From assembly GCA_029204225.1 (NCBI GenBank), contig CM055102.1:45974252-46038251 (forward strand): DNA of 64,000 nucleotides, read 5' to 3'. This document shows, piece after piece, positions 1 to 12,349 of the stretch; positions within the stretch are counted from its first letter, which is position 1; each line of letters begins with the position of its first letter. Made by a program: the position numbers and the translations under genes. Origin of the DNA: Diphasiastrum complanatum. Taxonomy: Eukaryota; Streptophyta; Lycopodiopsida; Lycopodiales; Lycopodiaceae. The notes below the pieces were generated by a model, which was not told where the DNA came from, made no database searches, and saw only the letters and a program-made list of their open reading frames with translations.

Positions 1-329
1 TTCATGGCTCGCAAGGATGTTTGCCATTCTTTCCTTTTGGTTTTTCTGTCCTTCTTCACCTCGCTAAGCATAGCCGTCATTGCGCTTGATAAGTATTGCC
101 GCATCTTCACTTCAAAGAGGTCCTGTTGTGCCTCTGGCAAGGGTTCATCTCTTGGTGTAGGTTCAGAAGGGCCACCCATCTCTTCATGGAGGGGCGCCAC
201 TGTGGAGTGCATACGCTCTTTCTTTCTCGACTTGGACCTGGTGCCATCTCGATGCATGCGAGAGCTGTATTCTCGAGTCAGCTCTTCTCCGTCCGTCAGT
301 GCTCGTAACTCTTCAAGATGGTCCTCCAT
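1..329 (-). CDS. Gag-like protein N-terminus of an LTR retrotransposon (runs off the window)
   Basis: Reading leftward from an ATG at 329-327, the frame stays open for 109 codons to the window edge. The product is very hydrophilic: it starts MEDHLEEL, has a basic Arg/Lys-Ser stretch near residues 30-38, a Pro/Glu-rich linker near 50-68, and a basic tail (KKDRKTKRKEW) near 92-102. No catalytic motif is visible. The call rests mainly on position: it is the first open frame downstream, on the minus strand, of a PBS (1149-1160) and an LTR (1163-2082), about 820 bases past the PBS, where gag lies in LTR retrotransposons. The frame has no stop, unlike nearly all other retroelement frames here, which suggests a younger copy. 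It could belong to Ty3/gypsy or another superfamily; pol would lie outside the window. Confidence 0.6.
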   Translation of the reverse strand, partial: MEDHLEELRALTDGEELTREYSSRMHRDGTRSKSRKKERMHSTVAPLHEEMGGPSEPTPRDEPLPEAQQDLFEVKMRQYLSSAMTAMLSEVKKDRKTKRKEWQTSLRAM

Positions 330-1148
330 TATAGTCAGAGGTGTACTTCCAACAGATTATCGCCTCAATCCTTTTTATATTTGAAGCTCTCCCTTCTGTC
401 AGCCGGGCCCCACAGCTCTCTTTTCTTCTTTATTAAATCAGCTTCAATGAAAATATCCCTTCCTCAAACTTAGCACGCCCACATCACCTGAGAGCCAAGT
501 AGGAACCAGGTCATTTGTGTCCAAGCAAGCACACGACAAACGGAACATACCAACCAAAGCAAACATAGAGGATCCCTCTCAAGCCACAAACCCCCCCTGA
601 GACCGGACGTAGGACCTTTGCCTAGCCGCGCCCACACAAATCTATCACAGAATTAGCCCACGGGGAAACATCCATCCAACCATCCGTGCTTTCACCATTA
701 AGCAGCACATTGCCTCAGTCACGCCCCACCACTTTTTGGTCGATAGCCCTTATAGCTAAACGATCGGCAGCTATCCCGCACCGGCAGCTAACCACCCGTG
801 CTTTACACCCGAATTCGAGCAGCATCTCTGTATCAATGGTTAACCCGTACAGTTCGAATATGTCGCCCCGCACCCCACAAGGTACAGACCGTGCTTTCAC
901 CTACCTAGGCAGCACTTTGCCTCATCCGTCCTACGTGCAGACAGCGCCAGGCCCGAACCGCGAGAACTGACCGTGCTTACACCTCGAGGGCAGCACTTTG
1001 ACTCATCAAGTCCCCCGTTCTGCCGACCACCCCGACCGTGGACGCACCCGTGCTTACACTGTGGGCAGCACCTTGCGCAACGGTTGTCCTGACAAATCCC
1101 AAAAACGTGGCCATCCCTGTGAGACTTGCGTAGCTGACCGGCTAGTCG
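330..1148 (-). other. 5' leader of the minus-strand LTR retrotransposon
   Basis: This is the untranslated stretch between the PBS and the gag-like ATG. It is GC-richer than most of the window and has no convincing coding frame. Its right half contains the five spaced repeats described separately. Confidence 0.55.
684..1080. repeat. Five spaced leader repeats (CCGTGCTT ... GCAGCA)
   Basis: On the plus strand a block of about 35 bases recurs at 684-718, 795-830, 889-925, 971-1005 and 1047-1080. The core is CCGTGCTT(T)(A/C)ACC, then a short variable spacer, then GCAGCA(C/T), in most copies followed by TTGCCTCA-like bases. Start-to-start spacing shrinks from 111 to 94, 82 and 76. It lies wholly inside the leader of the minus-strand retrotransposon. 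Confidence 0.7.
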
Positions 1149-1160
1149 GCTCTGATACCA
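1149..1160 (-). other. Primer-binding site, tRNA-iMet type
   Basis: On the minus strand the sequence is TGGTATCAGAGC, the classic plant retrotransposon PBS complementary to the 3' end of initiator-Met tRNA. It begins two bases after the LTR end, which sets LTR boundary and element orientation. Confidence 0.85.
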
Positions 1161-1162
1161 CA

Positions 1163-2082
1163 TGTTGCGCCGGCGCCTCAAAGGGCGCTGGGACTTGAGC
1201 GGTTTTCCCAACACGCGCTTAAGTCTAACATTCATCCATCATGCACTTACGTAAAAGCCAACTCAGAATCGTAACAAGCTTAACCATTCAGACTTAAGAA
1301 AACTGGAATCCCAACCAACCCGAAAGCCAACTCAGAATCCGTCCCCAAAAGGTAACCAAAGGCAAAGACAAGCCACACATGAAACCCAAGGCATAGTGGT
1401 CGCCAAACTGACCAATTGGCATAGCGGCAAGCCCCATGTCGGTGACAGGGACCCTTAGGCGCCAGCGACACAAAAAGGTTGTAGTAAGGGTCCTTCCACT
1501 TGGACCAGTCCCGGAGGCGAAACCGAAATGGTAATCATCCCCAAGGATCAACTTTATTAGATTTGGAAGAGGTTACATTCATACATAGACTGACCGGTCT
1601 CGGGGCCACCAACACGTGCTGGGCATTGTGCCTGGCTCGTGCTGGTAGAGGGAGCTGAGACCTGGCGACTGGATTCCTGGCGCTGGTTGAGCTGCCCAAG
1701 TTTCTGTCTGCCGGACTCCCCCTATAGTTCTGCTGTGATTCGGCGCACCCCCTCTGGTTTGAAACATAGTGCTTTCTGGTAAAGCACGCTTTTTAGGACT
1801 TAGTTTTTATTTTGCTGATTAAGCCTGACAAGCCTGGCAGAATCAGTCTGGCTCCCGGACATGGGTCCCGGGAGCCGTCCCGGCGGCCGAATCAACCTGC
1901 TTTCCTGACTAGGCCATGACTCGAGCTCCAGAGCTAGCTCATGACTTTGTGACTACTTGACTGGCTCACCACAGGTCGGAGGCTCAGTCCTTGACATTCT
2001 AACTTGCTCTGGGACCTTAGGGAGTGTCACCCCTTTGAGTCTTACAGGACACGCTGGGTGCACCCAAGTCAGCTTTACAACA
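1163..2082 (-). repeat. 5' LTR of the minus-strand retrotransposon
   Basis: The plus-strand ends are TGTTGCGC and TTACAACA, giving TGTTG/CAACA inverted ends. The inner end is next to the PBS. The outer end meets sequence that closely matches 32846 onward, so the uninterrupted target is known: in that copy the bases read ...ggggatatcctt. ATATC at 2083-2087 is the likely right-hand target duplication; its partner lies outside the window. The LTR is 920 bp and unusually GC-rich for this region. Confidence 0.8.
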
Positions 2083-3820
2083 ATATCCTTGCAAGTTGTG
2101 AAAGCAATTGGGTACGCTAGATGAAGCTTGATCCTGGAGATACAATCTCATAAGATGACATTCCCAAAGTTTTGTATATGAGGTCAAAGGAAGCATGGAT
2201 CTCTACAATGAAGCTACTTTTAGGAATTTTGTTTTTTTAGCACTCCTTCAGGATCTCAACCATCAATCTGTCATTCAAAATATCATTGCTCTCTCGTTTC
2301 TTGCACTAGTCAATATTAATCTAAGTATATTTTACTAATTCTTAGAAAAGACATCTCTCTTATGAGTAGTCCTATTGTCCTCTCACCCAAGAATTTATTA
2401 ATCATGATATCACTAGCCTCTCACTCTTACAATATCAGTCAATAGTTGATTTACTCTGCATTATTGATTGTTGATGTGAATTCTCTTCATCTATCATTAC
2501 TAAAGCCATGTTTGAAGTCTTTGTCTTAGCTAAAAATATGTTTGACTGGGTCTCCTCTTTGTGCCTTACAATCATCTATAGAAATCAATACGTCATATTT
2601 TTGAGGTATCCCTTTGGTCTTAGAATATCTCTAAGATAAGATGTGTACGTATATTTCCACTTTTAAAAATAAGCTATCTAAGTGAGACCAACCACATGTC
2701 CTTCACTCATAAGGTGATGGTCATGAAACACATCATTGCCTCCTAACCTAATCTATTCATGTTAGCCCTTCTTTTTACTAGAAATATGACGAAAGTCATT
2801 GGCCAAATTATCATGTTTTCTTTTGAAATGAAAAGAACTGCCTTATCTCATTAAAAATTTGCACCCTTTCCAGCAAAATAGTTGGCCTAGAAATTTGGAT
2901 TAAAAGAGAATCAGCTATCTTAGAAAATATGGTCTCATTTAAAGAAAACAACCAACTCTAGACAACGTCTTACATGCTGCATTGCTTATCAAAGTCCATG
3001 ACTCCCTCACCATGAACCCATTTTGTCGCATTTATTACTTCTTATGCAAGAGAATGAACATCTAAATGAATCAAATTGGGAGGCCCTTTGGATCTTGATG
3101 TAAATCTTGAATATGATTGCTTAGACAATGCACATGTTTGAAAAATCCTTGCATATTAGAAAAACTAGAAGATAAACTAACAACAATAAACTTTTCAAAC
3201 AAAGCATCCATGCACTATATGACCCAACTGTTGGGGACCGTTTGGCTCTACGAGATGAGCCTTTCCCCTCGATGCATGAACTACGCCTATCAGATTCGAA
3301 TTAGACTAATATGTCGAATGACTTGAATGATTCTACTTAATCCTAACCTTGAAGTCATCAGAATTGATGAGATTGATTACGTAGACAAACACAAAGTTGT
3401 TAGATTGTTAATTGCTAGAGCATTAGGTAGTTCAAACAATTCTATACGAGAGCAGTATCAAATAAAAACGGTTAATTAGAGAAGCATACATTCATACTGA
3501 CATAAATCTGAATGCAATAAGACAATGGATTGATTTAGCAAGTAATAGGTACATGTCAGTTGAAATAAGAAGCACAAAATAGTTACAATGATAATCACAT
3601 ACTTAAAAGTAACTTTGGTTCTATGGCAACTTCGATGATTCTAAGATCATTCGATAGCTTACTAACTCTCTGTCAATTTAATCGACGTAATAACATCTAT
3701 AATATATGCTTCAAATCAATTCACAATACTTGATCGATTGACTTGCTTGATTGATGCTTATTGGATTTGCATATCTTGATAAGCTGTACATTTGTTTAGA
3801 TATATACAACTATAGACATG
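2083..3820. repeat. Dispersed repeat R, copy A
   Basis: It closely matches 32846-33843 continued at 40188-40405 (copy B, split by a younger element). Copy A has about 540 extra bases (roughly 2519-3060) that copy B lacks. No intact gene is visible; a frame around 3323-3480 is matched by a 76-codon frame in copy B but is broken here. The integrase tail just downstream suggests an old Ty3/gypsy interior, which is inference. Confidence 0.65.
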
Positions 3821-3830
3821 TCACTTACAC

Positions 3831-4052
3831 AACAAGGATTTAAACTTAGGTGACCAGGTGCTTCTTTATACATCAAAGAAGCACCTCAAAAAATTGAAAT
3901 TCCAAAGTGAGGGACCGTATGTTATCAATAGAATCTTTCCTAATGGTGTAGTCAAGCTGCAAACACTTGACAGAATACTCCTAGACATTGTCGTCAACGG
4001 TGGTTGTCTACGGTGGTATTACGAGGAGTTGTTTTTTGTTGACCCAACTTAA
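3831..4052 (+). pseudogene. Ty3/gypsy integrase C-terminal remnant
   Basis: About 74 codons carry the integrase C-terminal pattern: LGDQVLLY, then KKLKFQSEGPYVI, then VVKLQTLD and a YYEELF tail before TAA. It matches the gypsy integrase end at about 48935-49130 (GDKVLLY, LKFSGQGPYVI, QLQTLQGD, MVNGSRLR). The catalytic core is absent. The LARD LTR begins 20 bases downstream, so the fragment probably belongs to the older gypsy element into which the LARD inserted. Confidence 0.75.
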
Positions 4053-4072
4053 TCCTCATTCCCTGGTATATA

Positions 4073-4548
4073 AGTTAGAAATCAGAGTTAATCTGATATA
4101 CATTTTATGTAAGCTCTAAATGTGATATTGTAATCAGTGTACAGTTAATTAGATTTGCTGTATTCAGTTGTGTTTGGGACGTGACTTGTTAGGATATATT
4201 GATCCGGCACTGATCCCGTAGCCGGCTACTTGGATTAGCCGAGTAGCCACACGTAGGAAGAAATTAGCCTGTACAGTGATTTTGAGTTCATTATGCTATA
4301 TTCAGGGGCATGTCTTGGGTTTGTTAGTATATGTGGCCATATTGGGCCTAACTCTAGTTTGGCAGGTGGTAGGCCAGTTTAGTGACACCTGTTGAGCCCA
4401 TGCAGTTTGGGGCTTTGCTATATGTACAATGTTTCTTCATAATAGATTGGACTTTTGTTGTGCCATCTTTGAGAGCTTGTGAGATGTGGCTATGGTGATT
4501 GTGTGATGTGATCTGCATATTGCACTAGATTCTATCATAATTTCAACT
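4073..4548 (+). repeat. 5' LTR of the outer LARD-like element
   Basis: It is 476 bp, begins AGTTAGAAATC and ends ATTTCAACT, followed at once by the PBS. It carries the 12-bp palindrome GTAGCCGGCTAC at 4218-4229 and a TATATGTAC promoter-like element near 4420. The ends are set by analogy with the inner copy, whose target duplication is visible. Confidence 0.8.
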
Positions 4549-4560
4549 TGGTATCAGAGC
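4549..4560 (+). other. PBS of the outer LARD-like element
   Basis: TGGTATCAGAGC, tRNA-iMet type, with no spacer after the LTR. Confidence 0.9.
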
Positions 4561-6754
4561 GTCAGGGTGTTGCAGGTATGCACAATCCGGTGGAGCTATG
4601 GGATAGCATCTTTCACCAGGACAAAGCACTCAGAGCGTCTCAGGAGAGAGGACTCCATACAGGGGCAGTCCGGATGGCAGGAGACAACAAAGTTCCTTCG
4701 ATCGGAGCTTCGAGGAAGATCAGAACGATTGTTGTAAGTGGATTCCGGGGAGAATTCACGGAGAAACTTGCAATTTCGGTGATTTCAGGGAAATCATTGA
4801 TGATGGCTAATTAATTGACTGTGTAGGCAGCCGGTTGAAGCAATTGGATTTGTAAGAGAGCTGTAAAGAACAGTGTTACACAGCCAGGGCAGTTTATAGG
4901 GTGTAATCTGGTGGAAATCGGTGGAAATTTCATTTCGATTTCGTGGGGTGTTGACGGTTTGGTGAGAAAATCAGCCTAATTGGAGTCAATACTGAACCAA
5001 TTTCAGAGCCATAAATTGCTTCGAAAAGGCAGAGGTAGGGTGACCTCTATGAGGCAGGTAGCTGCAAGAAGAATCTCAGAGTGAGATTCACAAAAGCCCA
5101 AGAAATCTCTCTCAGTTTTGAAGCTAGGGTTTTATAGCATAAAAGCCTGGATCTTTCACCAAAGGCTGCTGTTTTTGGATCTGTGAAGCAGCATAGAAGG
5201 GCGTCCTGATGAGGAGAGAGAGCTAGAAAATGGCCGTGGGCGGCCGCGTGCTGGAGAAAGCGCTGGAACAGTTCTTTGGGACAGCTAAAAACCCTCATAA
5301 ACCATAGCTATGGAGGAGAGAGAGCAAAGAAAGAAGGAGGACCTCGCAGGTCTGCTCGCGTGCTCCCAAGTAGAAGGTGCATTTAGTGCATGGAAGTGTG
5401 TTGCGGCTGGAGGGACACGGGTCAGCACACGGATATCCTGAGAACCATTCGATCTTGAAGACCAAAGGTCAACGGTACAATTTAAATCTCAGGGAGCTAT
5501 GTAAGCAATTGGATGGAGGCAGTCCATTGGATGGGCTTGAAAGAGGGCCCTGAAGGGTGAAGGGTAAAAGTGTCCTTCACTTCATTAAAAATTTTCAGCA
5601 TGAAATGGGTTGAAGGGACCCGAAGGGCAGAAATGCCATTTCCTCATTAAAAATCTTCAAAATGAAGATACAGTTCAAATTTGCAAGGCAAATTGGTTTT
5701 GGGGCTATCTTTAGCTAGAGGGCACCTATTTTGGCCATCCTTGGACCAAAATGACTCTTGAAACTGGCTGTCAGAGCCAACGGACAGAGCGACGTCATAG
5801 AGCAGGGAGAAAGGTGGTTTGGGGTGTTTTCATCACCATTCTATCAAGCGAAGTGTGGGTGACCTAGTGATGGGCTACATTCACTATTTGGGTACCGTAG
5901 GGCCAAATTTGGGGGCAATTTTTGCCTGGTGAAACCTGATAGAAGGCGGTACAATGAGGCATTATTGCTTCGAAATCATTATTACTTACTCCTGACAGGT
6001 AACAGGGTGTTTGGAAGTGGTAAATGCGGTATGAGAGCGAATGGTAGCGGAATTGTGTGGAGAAAGCTACTATTGGCGACGAAAGTGCAGTTGGCTCCTT
6101 ACTACTCATCATTGGCGACAATTTTGAGGGGGCAAGCAATCACAAGTGAGAGCATGGTTTGCCAGTTATGGGTTAAAAATTCTCGTGATCAGGCTCAAAT
6201 TTTGGGGTTCGAACCAACCAACATCAAGTGGCATTTTGGGGGAACGCTCTCACATGCATAATCGGCAATGACATTGTCGAGTCAGGTGATAGCTGCATTG
6301 ACACACACATCTGTAGCTTGGAAATTTCTCGTTCGGAGGGGAATATGGGCTAGCTTGGAGGTACACACATTTTGGCGGTCACGGGTGATGAAAGTGCAAG
6401 GTGGTGCCAGTTGGAAGCCATTGGAAAGATAGCGGACTTACATTGGACGAGCTGTGTGTGGGACACGTAGAGGATGAAGAACGGGTCAATAATCACACTT
6501 TGGATGCTCTTGGTGAGTGGTGAGTGTGATGATTTTGTGGTTTTGCAGTCACTAAGTCAATTTTGATCAAGCCATTGTAGCTGTGGAGCAGTGTATCAGG
6601 TTTGTCATCGAGGAGATACACCTCAACTGCCAGTTTGGATAAGTCAAGTCAATTTGCCATATCAGTATTGCATCAGGGATGTAGATTCCAGTGATGACAG
6701 GGTGCAGATCGTTTGGTTTGGGCCATGGAAGATCTCATAGGGTCAGTTGGAGGG
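4561..6754 (+). other. 5' half of the outer LARD interior, non-coding
   Basis: This stretch is collinear with 7225-9325 of the inner copy but diverged by many substitutions and small indels. Open frames are short, not conserved between the copies, and show no known motif. Confidence 0.7.
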
Positions 6755-6759
6755 ATATT

Positions 6760-7212
6760 AGTAGAAATCAGCTTGTGATCTGATTCATTAGTATAAGCTC
6801 TAAATGTGATGATGTAATTAGTGTAAGTTTATTTGGTTTACTGTGGACGTGACCCGTTAGGATATATTGATCGGACATTGATCCCGTAGCCGGCTACTTG
6901 GGTTAGCCGAGTAGCCACACATAGGAAGAATTAGCCTGTACATAGTTATTTATAGTACTTGCTATACTTGGGGGCATGTCCCAAGTCTGTTGGTCGAATT
7001 TGGCCATATTGGGCCCGAACTTAGTTTGACAGGTGATAGGCCAATTTTAGGACACCTACCTTTTCATGCAGTTTGTGAATACTCTATTGTACAATGTTTC
7101 TTTGTAATCTATTAACTTTTGTTGTGCCATCTTTGAGAGCTTGTGAGGAGTGGCTATGGTGATTGTGTGATGTGATCTGCATACTGCACTAGATCCTAAC
7201 AGAATTTCAACT
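6760..7212 (+). repeat. 5' LTR of the inner LARD-like element
   Basis: It begins AGTAGAAATC (one T fewer than its sisters) directly after the ATATT duplication and ends TTTCAACT before the PBS. The palindrome GTAGCCGGCTAC is at 6886-6897. Confidence 0.85.
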
Positions 7213-7224
7213 TGGTATCAAAGC
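7213..7224 (+). other. PBS of the inner LARD-like element
   Basis: TGGTATCAAAGC, one G-to-A change from the perfect tRNA-iMet PBS. Confidence 0.8.
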
Positions 7225-10200
7225 CTCAGGGTGATGCAGGTATGCACGATCCGGTGGGGCTATGGGATAGCGTCTTTCACCAGGAAAAATAGCACTCAGA
7301 GTGTCTCAGGAGAGAGGACTCCATATGGGGTATCGGCAATCCGGATGGCTAGAGACAGCAAAGTTCCTTCAATCGGAGCCTCGAGGAAGATCAAAACGAT
7401 CGTCGTAGGTGGATTCCAGGGATAATTCATGGAAAATCTTGCAGCTTCAATGGTTTCAGAAAAATCATCGATGGTGGCTTCATAATTTCACTGTGTGGAC
7501 AGCCGTTTGGTGCAATGGGGCTTGCAAGGGATTTTCAAAGAGCAGTGATGGAGAGCCATGGCAATTTACAGGACCAAATTTGGTTCAAAATGGAGAAAAT
7601 TTCGAAAATTTCCAGTTTTGTGGGGTGTTGACGGATTTCGTGGAAAATCAGCTTGTTTGCAGTCAATATCGCATCAATTGAAGAACTGTAAATTGGATCA
7701 GATTACTAGAGGATGAGCTGCAAGAAGAACCACTGAAAAATGTGGAAAAATGCCCAAGATATCTTCTTCTTTCTTGACAGCTAGGGTATACAGTCTTAAA
7801 GCGCTAAATCTTTGGCTATAAGGAACGTTTTTGTGAGCTGTAAATGCATGTATGAGGGCACCCTGGTGAGGAATGGTAAATTCCAGAAGGCCGTGGGCGG
7901 CCGTGTGCCAGAGAGTGTGCAAGATCAGTTTCTTGTGTGTAGCCAAAGACCCTGGCAACCATAGCTTGAAAGCTTGAGAAAGCGAGAAGAGAGGAGGAGA
8001 GGTCGTGGGCTGCCTCACGTGCGCCCAAAAGGAATGAAGCCATAGTGCTTCGAAGTGGTTAGCGACCGGTGGAGTCATGATCAGCACGCGAATGGGCCAA
8101 CAGCCGTAGGATCAAAGTGACTGAAGATCAGTGGATCAGATAGCGTATTGGAGGATGAGGCAGGGCCGTTGGATGGGAAGAAGCCATTGGATTGGCTTGA
8201 AGAGGGACCATGAAGGCTTGAAGGCCATTACTAAAAATTCTTCATTAAAAATTTTCAATAGAAATGGTTGAAGGGACTCGAAGGGCAAGAAATGCTCTTT
8301 CTTCATTAAAAATTTTCAGAATGAAAATTCAGTTCATTTTTGCAAGGCAAATTGTTTTGGGCCTAGCTTTAGTGAGAGGGCACCTTTTTTGGCCATCCTT
8401 GGGCCAAAATGACCCTTGAAACTGGCTGCTTAGAGCCAATGGACAGACGACGTCACAGAGTAGGGATAAACGCATTTCGGGGAGTTTTCATCACCATTCT
8501 ATCGAGCGGAGTGTGGGTGACCTAGTGATGGGCTACATTTGCTATTTGGGTACCGTAGGGCCAAATTTGGGGCAATTTTCGGCTGGTGAAACCTGCTACA
8601 GGGCAGTACAATGAGGCATTATTACTTCAGAATCATTATTACTTACTCCTGATAGGGTAATAGGGTGTTTAGAAGCGGTAAATGCAGTATGGGGGCAAAT
8701 GGTAGCAGAATTGTGTGGAGAAAGCTAGTATTGGCGACAGAAGTGTAGTTTGGCATCGTGACTACTCATCATTGGCGACAATTTTGAGAGGGCAAGCAAT
8801 CACAGGTGAGAGGTAGGCATGGTATGCCGGTTACAGGTGAAAAATGCTTGTGATCAGGTTCAACTTTTGGAGTTAGAACCAACCAACGTCAAGTGGCATT
8901 TTGGGGAAATGCTCTCACAGGCATGATCAGCACTGACATTGTCGAGTCAGGTGATAGCTGCATTGACAAATGCATCTATAGCTTGAAAATTTCTCGTTCG
9001 GAGGGGAATATGGGCTAGCTTGGAGCTAAACACATTTTGGCAGTCACGGGTGATGAAAGTGCAAGGTGGTGCCAGTTGGAAGCCATTGGGAAGATAGCGG
9101 ACTTGCATTGGACGAGCTGTGTGTGGGACACGCAGAGGATGAAGAACGGGTCAATAATCACACTTTGGATGCTCTTGGTGAGTGGTGAGTGTGATGATTT
9201 TGCGGTTTTGCAGTCAGTAAGTCAATTTTGATCAAGCCATTGTAGTTGTAAAGCAGTGTATGACAAGGTGCAGATCGTTTGGTTTGGGCCATGGAAGATC
9301 TCACAGGGTCAGTTGGAGGGATATTGGCATGCACAGTCATGTGAGAGACTTGATGGTGGCTTTGGAGTTCACATATGAATGTATTCTCAGGGAGTGGTTT
9401 GGAACCATTCACAGGAGCATCTTGGAGCTAGCTTGGGGAAATACAGGTGGGCACTACAGGGTAGATGCTCAGATCTTTGTCATCAGGGATGGCATTGAAA
9501 TACTTGGTAGGTATAGCACTGCAGGATGACATGGGATGATCATCAAGGGGCAGCTATTTCATATTGGACTTGAGTCTTTGGATTGGACAGGATTTAAAGG
9601 GGTGATTCATGATGAAATCAGGATACTGCAAACGCAAATGGGCAAAGCGTGAAGCTTTGAGAGCCAGCTCTATGTTGGAGAGCTGATGGAGATCGCACGG
9701 GGTGTGATCAAAGGGCAAACACTATGATGGGTGTTTTGCTAGCGATCTACTGCAGGGGACATTGATGGTGAGGACTTCATGGTCTGCTCATTTGGGAGTA
9801 CAGGTTGGCATTACAGTAGGGAGTTAGTCATTGGCATTGGCATCGATGGGGAGGCATCTACCATCATGGGCGTGGATAAGCTAACTATAGCTTTCATGCA
9901 TTTGGCTATATTTGTAGTAGTCTAGGCTTGGCACAAGTGTTGGAATTTCCATGGTGCAGATTCTCAGGTGGTGAGATCATGGGGAAGCCTCTCAGAGCCA
10001 TATACCTCAATACGATCAGGGAGACAGTAGTCTCGGGATCCCGTGAGCGACAACTCATGGATAAGCTTGCGTTGGCATGATGTCGGGTGGCACATAGCCA
10101 GGGAGAGTGAGCAGATGCTAGGAGCCAGGTGAAACAAGTGATGCTTTGGAGTCGGCTTATCTAGCAGGATGGTGACCAGGATCGAAGACATCAGGTGAGC

Positions 10201-11896
10201 ATAGTATGTGGATGACTAGTCCATTGGGGTGGCACTCAGAGAGATGCTACAGTTGCTCAGGTATGGATGATGTTCTTCAGCTAGTGCATCATGTGGTGAT
10301 CTAGGGACGGGTCATGCCTACTTGGAGGTAGGTGGCATGGAGTGTACCTATGGTGGTACATATTCTGAGGGCATGGAGAGCATTACGGGGTGATGTGGAT
10401 CCAGCATGCCCATGGTTGTGAGCCAACAGAGATGGAGATGGTTGCTCAGGGAGTGACAGCTGATACTTTGGCGAGTGTTCAGGTGAGTTGCATGGTTATA
10501 TGTAGTCTCCAGGTTGGCGTCACATGTTGTGTCTATCCATCATTATTTGGTAAGCAGGATGCAGCTTTTGGTTAGATCCAGTTGGAGTCTAGTTGCACTA
10601 CAGGTGGACAGATTCTTGGGGAGCTATCAGTGGATAATGGATACTTGGTGATCAGATGGGTATAGGGTTCTGGAGCTATCCTACCTGATATGCTATGGAT
10701 CGTGGGTGAGTTACTCATCATGATAGTGTATCTAGTTTGAATTTGCTTCGGCTTGGATGCTATGATGGATACAGTGTTGGTGAGATAGGCTCCTTGGTGG
10801 GAGGCCTATGTACTGATCAAATCAGAGTTGGCAACGTCAAGCATGGAAAGTTGAACCTACATGGGATGTAGGACAAGTTGATCATCATCAGTATCTCTGG
10901 GAGGTGGGCGAACTACTCAAGTATAGCCTATGGTGAGGTTTGTGTACATTCATTTATTGAGTCCTTGGTAGACTCTTGTGCTTGGAGCATGGGGAATGGA
11001 TGGGGATTAGCTTTCAGGAATTATTGGACAGGATGTCAGGGCAAAGCGGCTTGGAGCATAGCTTTGTTTGGGAGATACATCAGGGATGAGGCTTGGAGCG
11101 CTCATTGGTTCGAGATGGTTGATCTTGGATGATGTATGAGGACATCTATGTGATATGCTTGGACGTGAGAGCATCTTGGTTATAGGTGTAGGCCATGGTT
11201 GAGGACCTGATTTGGTGACCAGTGGTGTAGCAATGGATCTACAGGTGGCACAAGTGTTGGTACGACAGGATACCACTTATGGACATGCCTTGGTCATGTA
11301 TTTGAGGCTTTATCATTCGTGTTGGTCTGCATGAGTGTGTGTGGGCTTGCATGTTGCCTTGTCACGAGAGTTTAGATCTGAGTCAGAGTTGTATGTGGTT
11401 GTGCATTTGCTACGTCAGGAACAAAGTAGTCATTTTATGCTCATTGACTTGTCATTGTCTACTAGTTGTTTATTTGGTGAGGGTGCAATCTAATGGTGGT
11501 AGTAAGATTTCCTCAGGTTGAGCCTCAATCGCTCATGTATGTCAGCTTTACAGGTCTGTGCTTGTAAGTGTCTGATAGGATGTCAGCCTAGCTAGATGGA
11601 GGATGTAAGTCTCATGGTGGCAGTGGGATTTCCTCAGTTTGAGCCATGTTGCTCATGTGGTCCACTTGTGGTCAAGTTGGATTGGGAACGAGTCAGTTGG
11701 TCAAGAGTGTGATAGACTCTCTATATGAGCATTGTGTTTACTAATACTTTGTGAGTCAAACCTAGTGGTTTGTTGGTGTGCTTGAGTGTGAGTCAAGTAC
11801 ATAGTAGTTGTGGTATGCATAACATCTTTTGGACACTCCAGACGCTGCTACAATATATTGTTTTTCACTCTTATCACATTTGAGCTTAAGGGAGAG
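7225..11896 (+). other. Interior of the inner LARD-like element, non-coding
   Basis: About 4.7 kb with stops in all frames and no retroelement protein motif. The bases just before the 3' LTR, AAGGGAGAG at 11888-11896, are a purine-rich tract suited to plus-strand priming. About 665 bases at 11161-11826 are absent from the matching part of the outer copy (junction near 14180), and this stretch has its own direct repeat, with 'gatttcctcag' near 11505 and again near 11626. Confidence 0.75.
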
Positions 11897-12349
11897 AGTT
11901 AGAAATCAGCTTGTGATCTGATTCATTAGTATAGGCTCTAAATGTGATGATGTGATTAGTGTACAGTTTATTTAGTTCACTGTATATGGTTGTGTTCGGG
12001 ACATGACCCGTTAGGATATATTGATTGGGCACTGATCTCGTAGTCGACTACTTGGGTTAGCCGAGTAGCCACACATAGGAAGAATTAGCCTGTACATGCT
12101 ATACTTGGGGGCATGTCCCAAGTTTGTCGTCGAATTTGGCCATATTGGGCCCGACCTTATTTTGACAGGTGGTAGGCCAATTTTAGGACACCTACCTTTT
12201 CATGCAGTTTGTGAATACTCTATATGTACAGTGTTTCTTTGTAATCTATTAACTTTTGTTGTGCCATCTTTGAGAGCTTGTGAGGAGTGGCTATGGCGAT
12301 TGTGTGATGTGATCTGCATACTGCACTAGATCCTAACATAATTTCAACT
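11897..12349 (+). repeat. 3' LTR of the inner LARD-like element
   Basis: It begins AGTTAGAAATC after the purine tract and ends ATTTCAACT; ATATT follows. The palindrome here reads GTAGTCGACTAC (12040-12051), still a perfect palindrome although two bases changed. Confidence 0.87.

Larger units (their letters stand above)
6760..12349 (+). mobile_element. Inner complete LARD-like element
   Basis: A 5590-bp element with two 453-bp LTRs, PBS, about 4.7 kb of interior and a PPT. It sits between 5-bp duplications ATATT (6755-6759 and 12350-12354). The unoccupied site can be read in the element's own interior near 9320, where GGGATATTGGCATG is continuous. It therefore inserted into another member of its own family. 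The LTRs differ from each other at a few per cent of positions by eye, so the insertion is not recent. No coding capacity was found. Confidence 0.88.

Noticed and set aside
4-384. 126-codon plus-strand frame with a hydrophobic start
   Set aside because: It is the opposite strand of the gag-like frame 1-329, which fits the PBS and LTR orientation.
5047-5298. Minus-strand frame of 83 codons in the LARD interior, with a similar one near 7816-8087
   Set aside because: The two copies differ by frameshifts and no motif is conserved; most likely chance.
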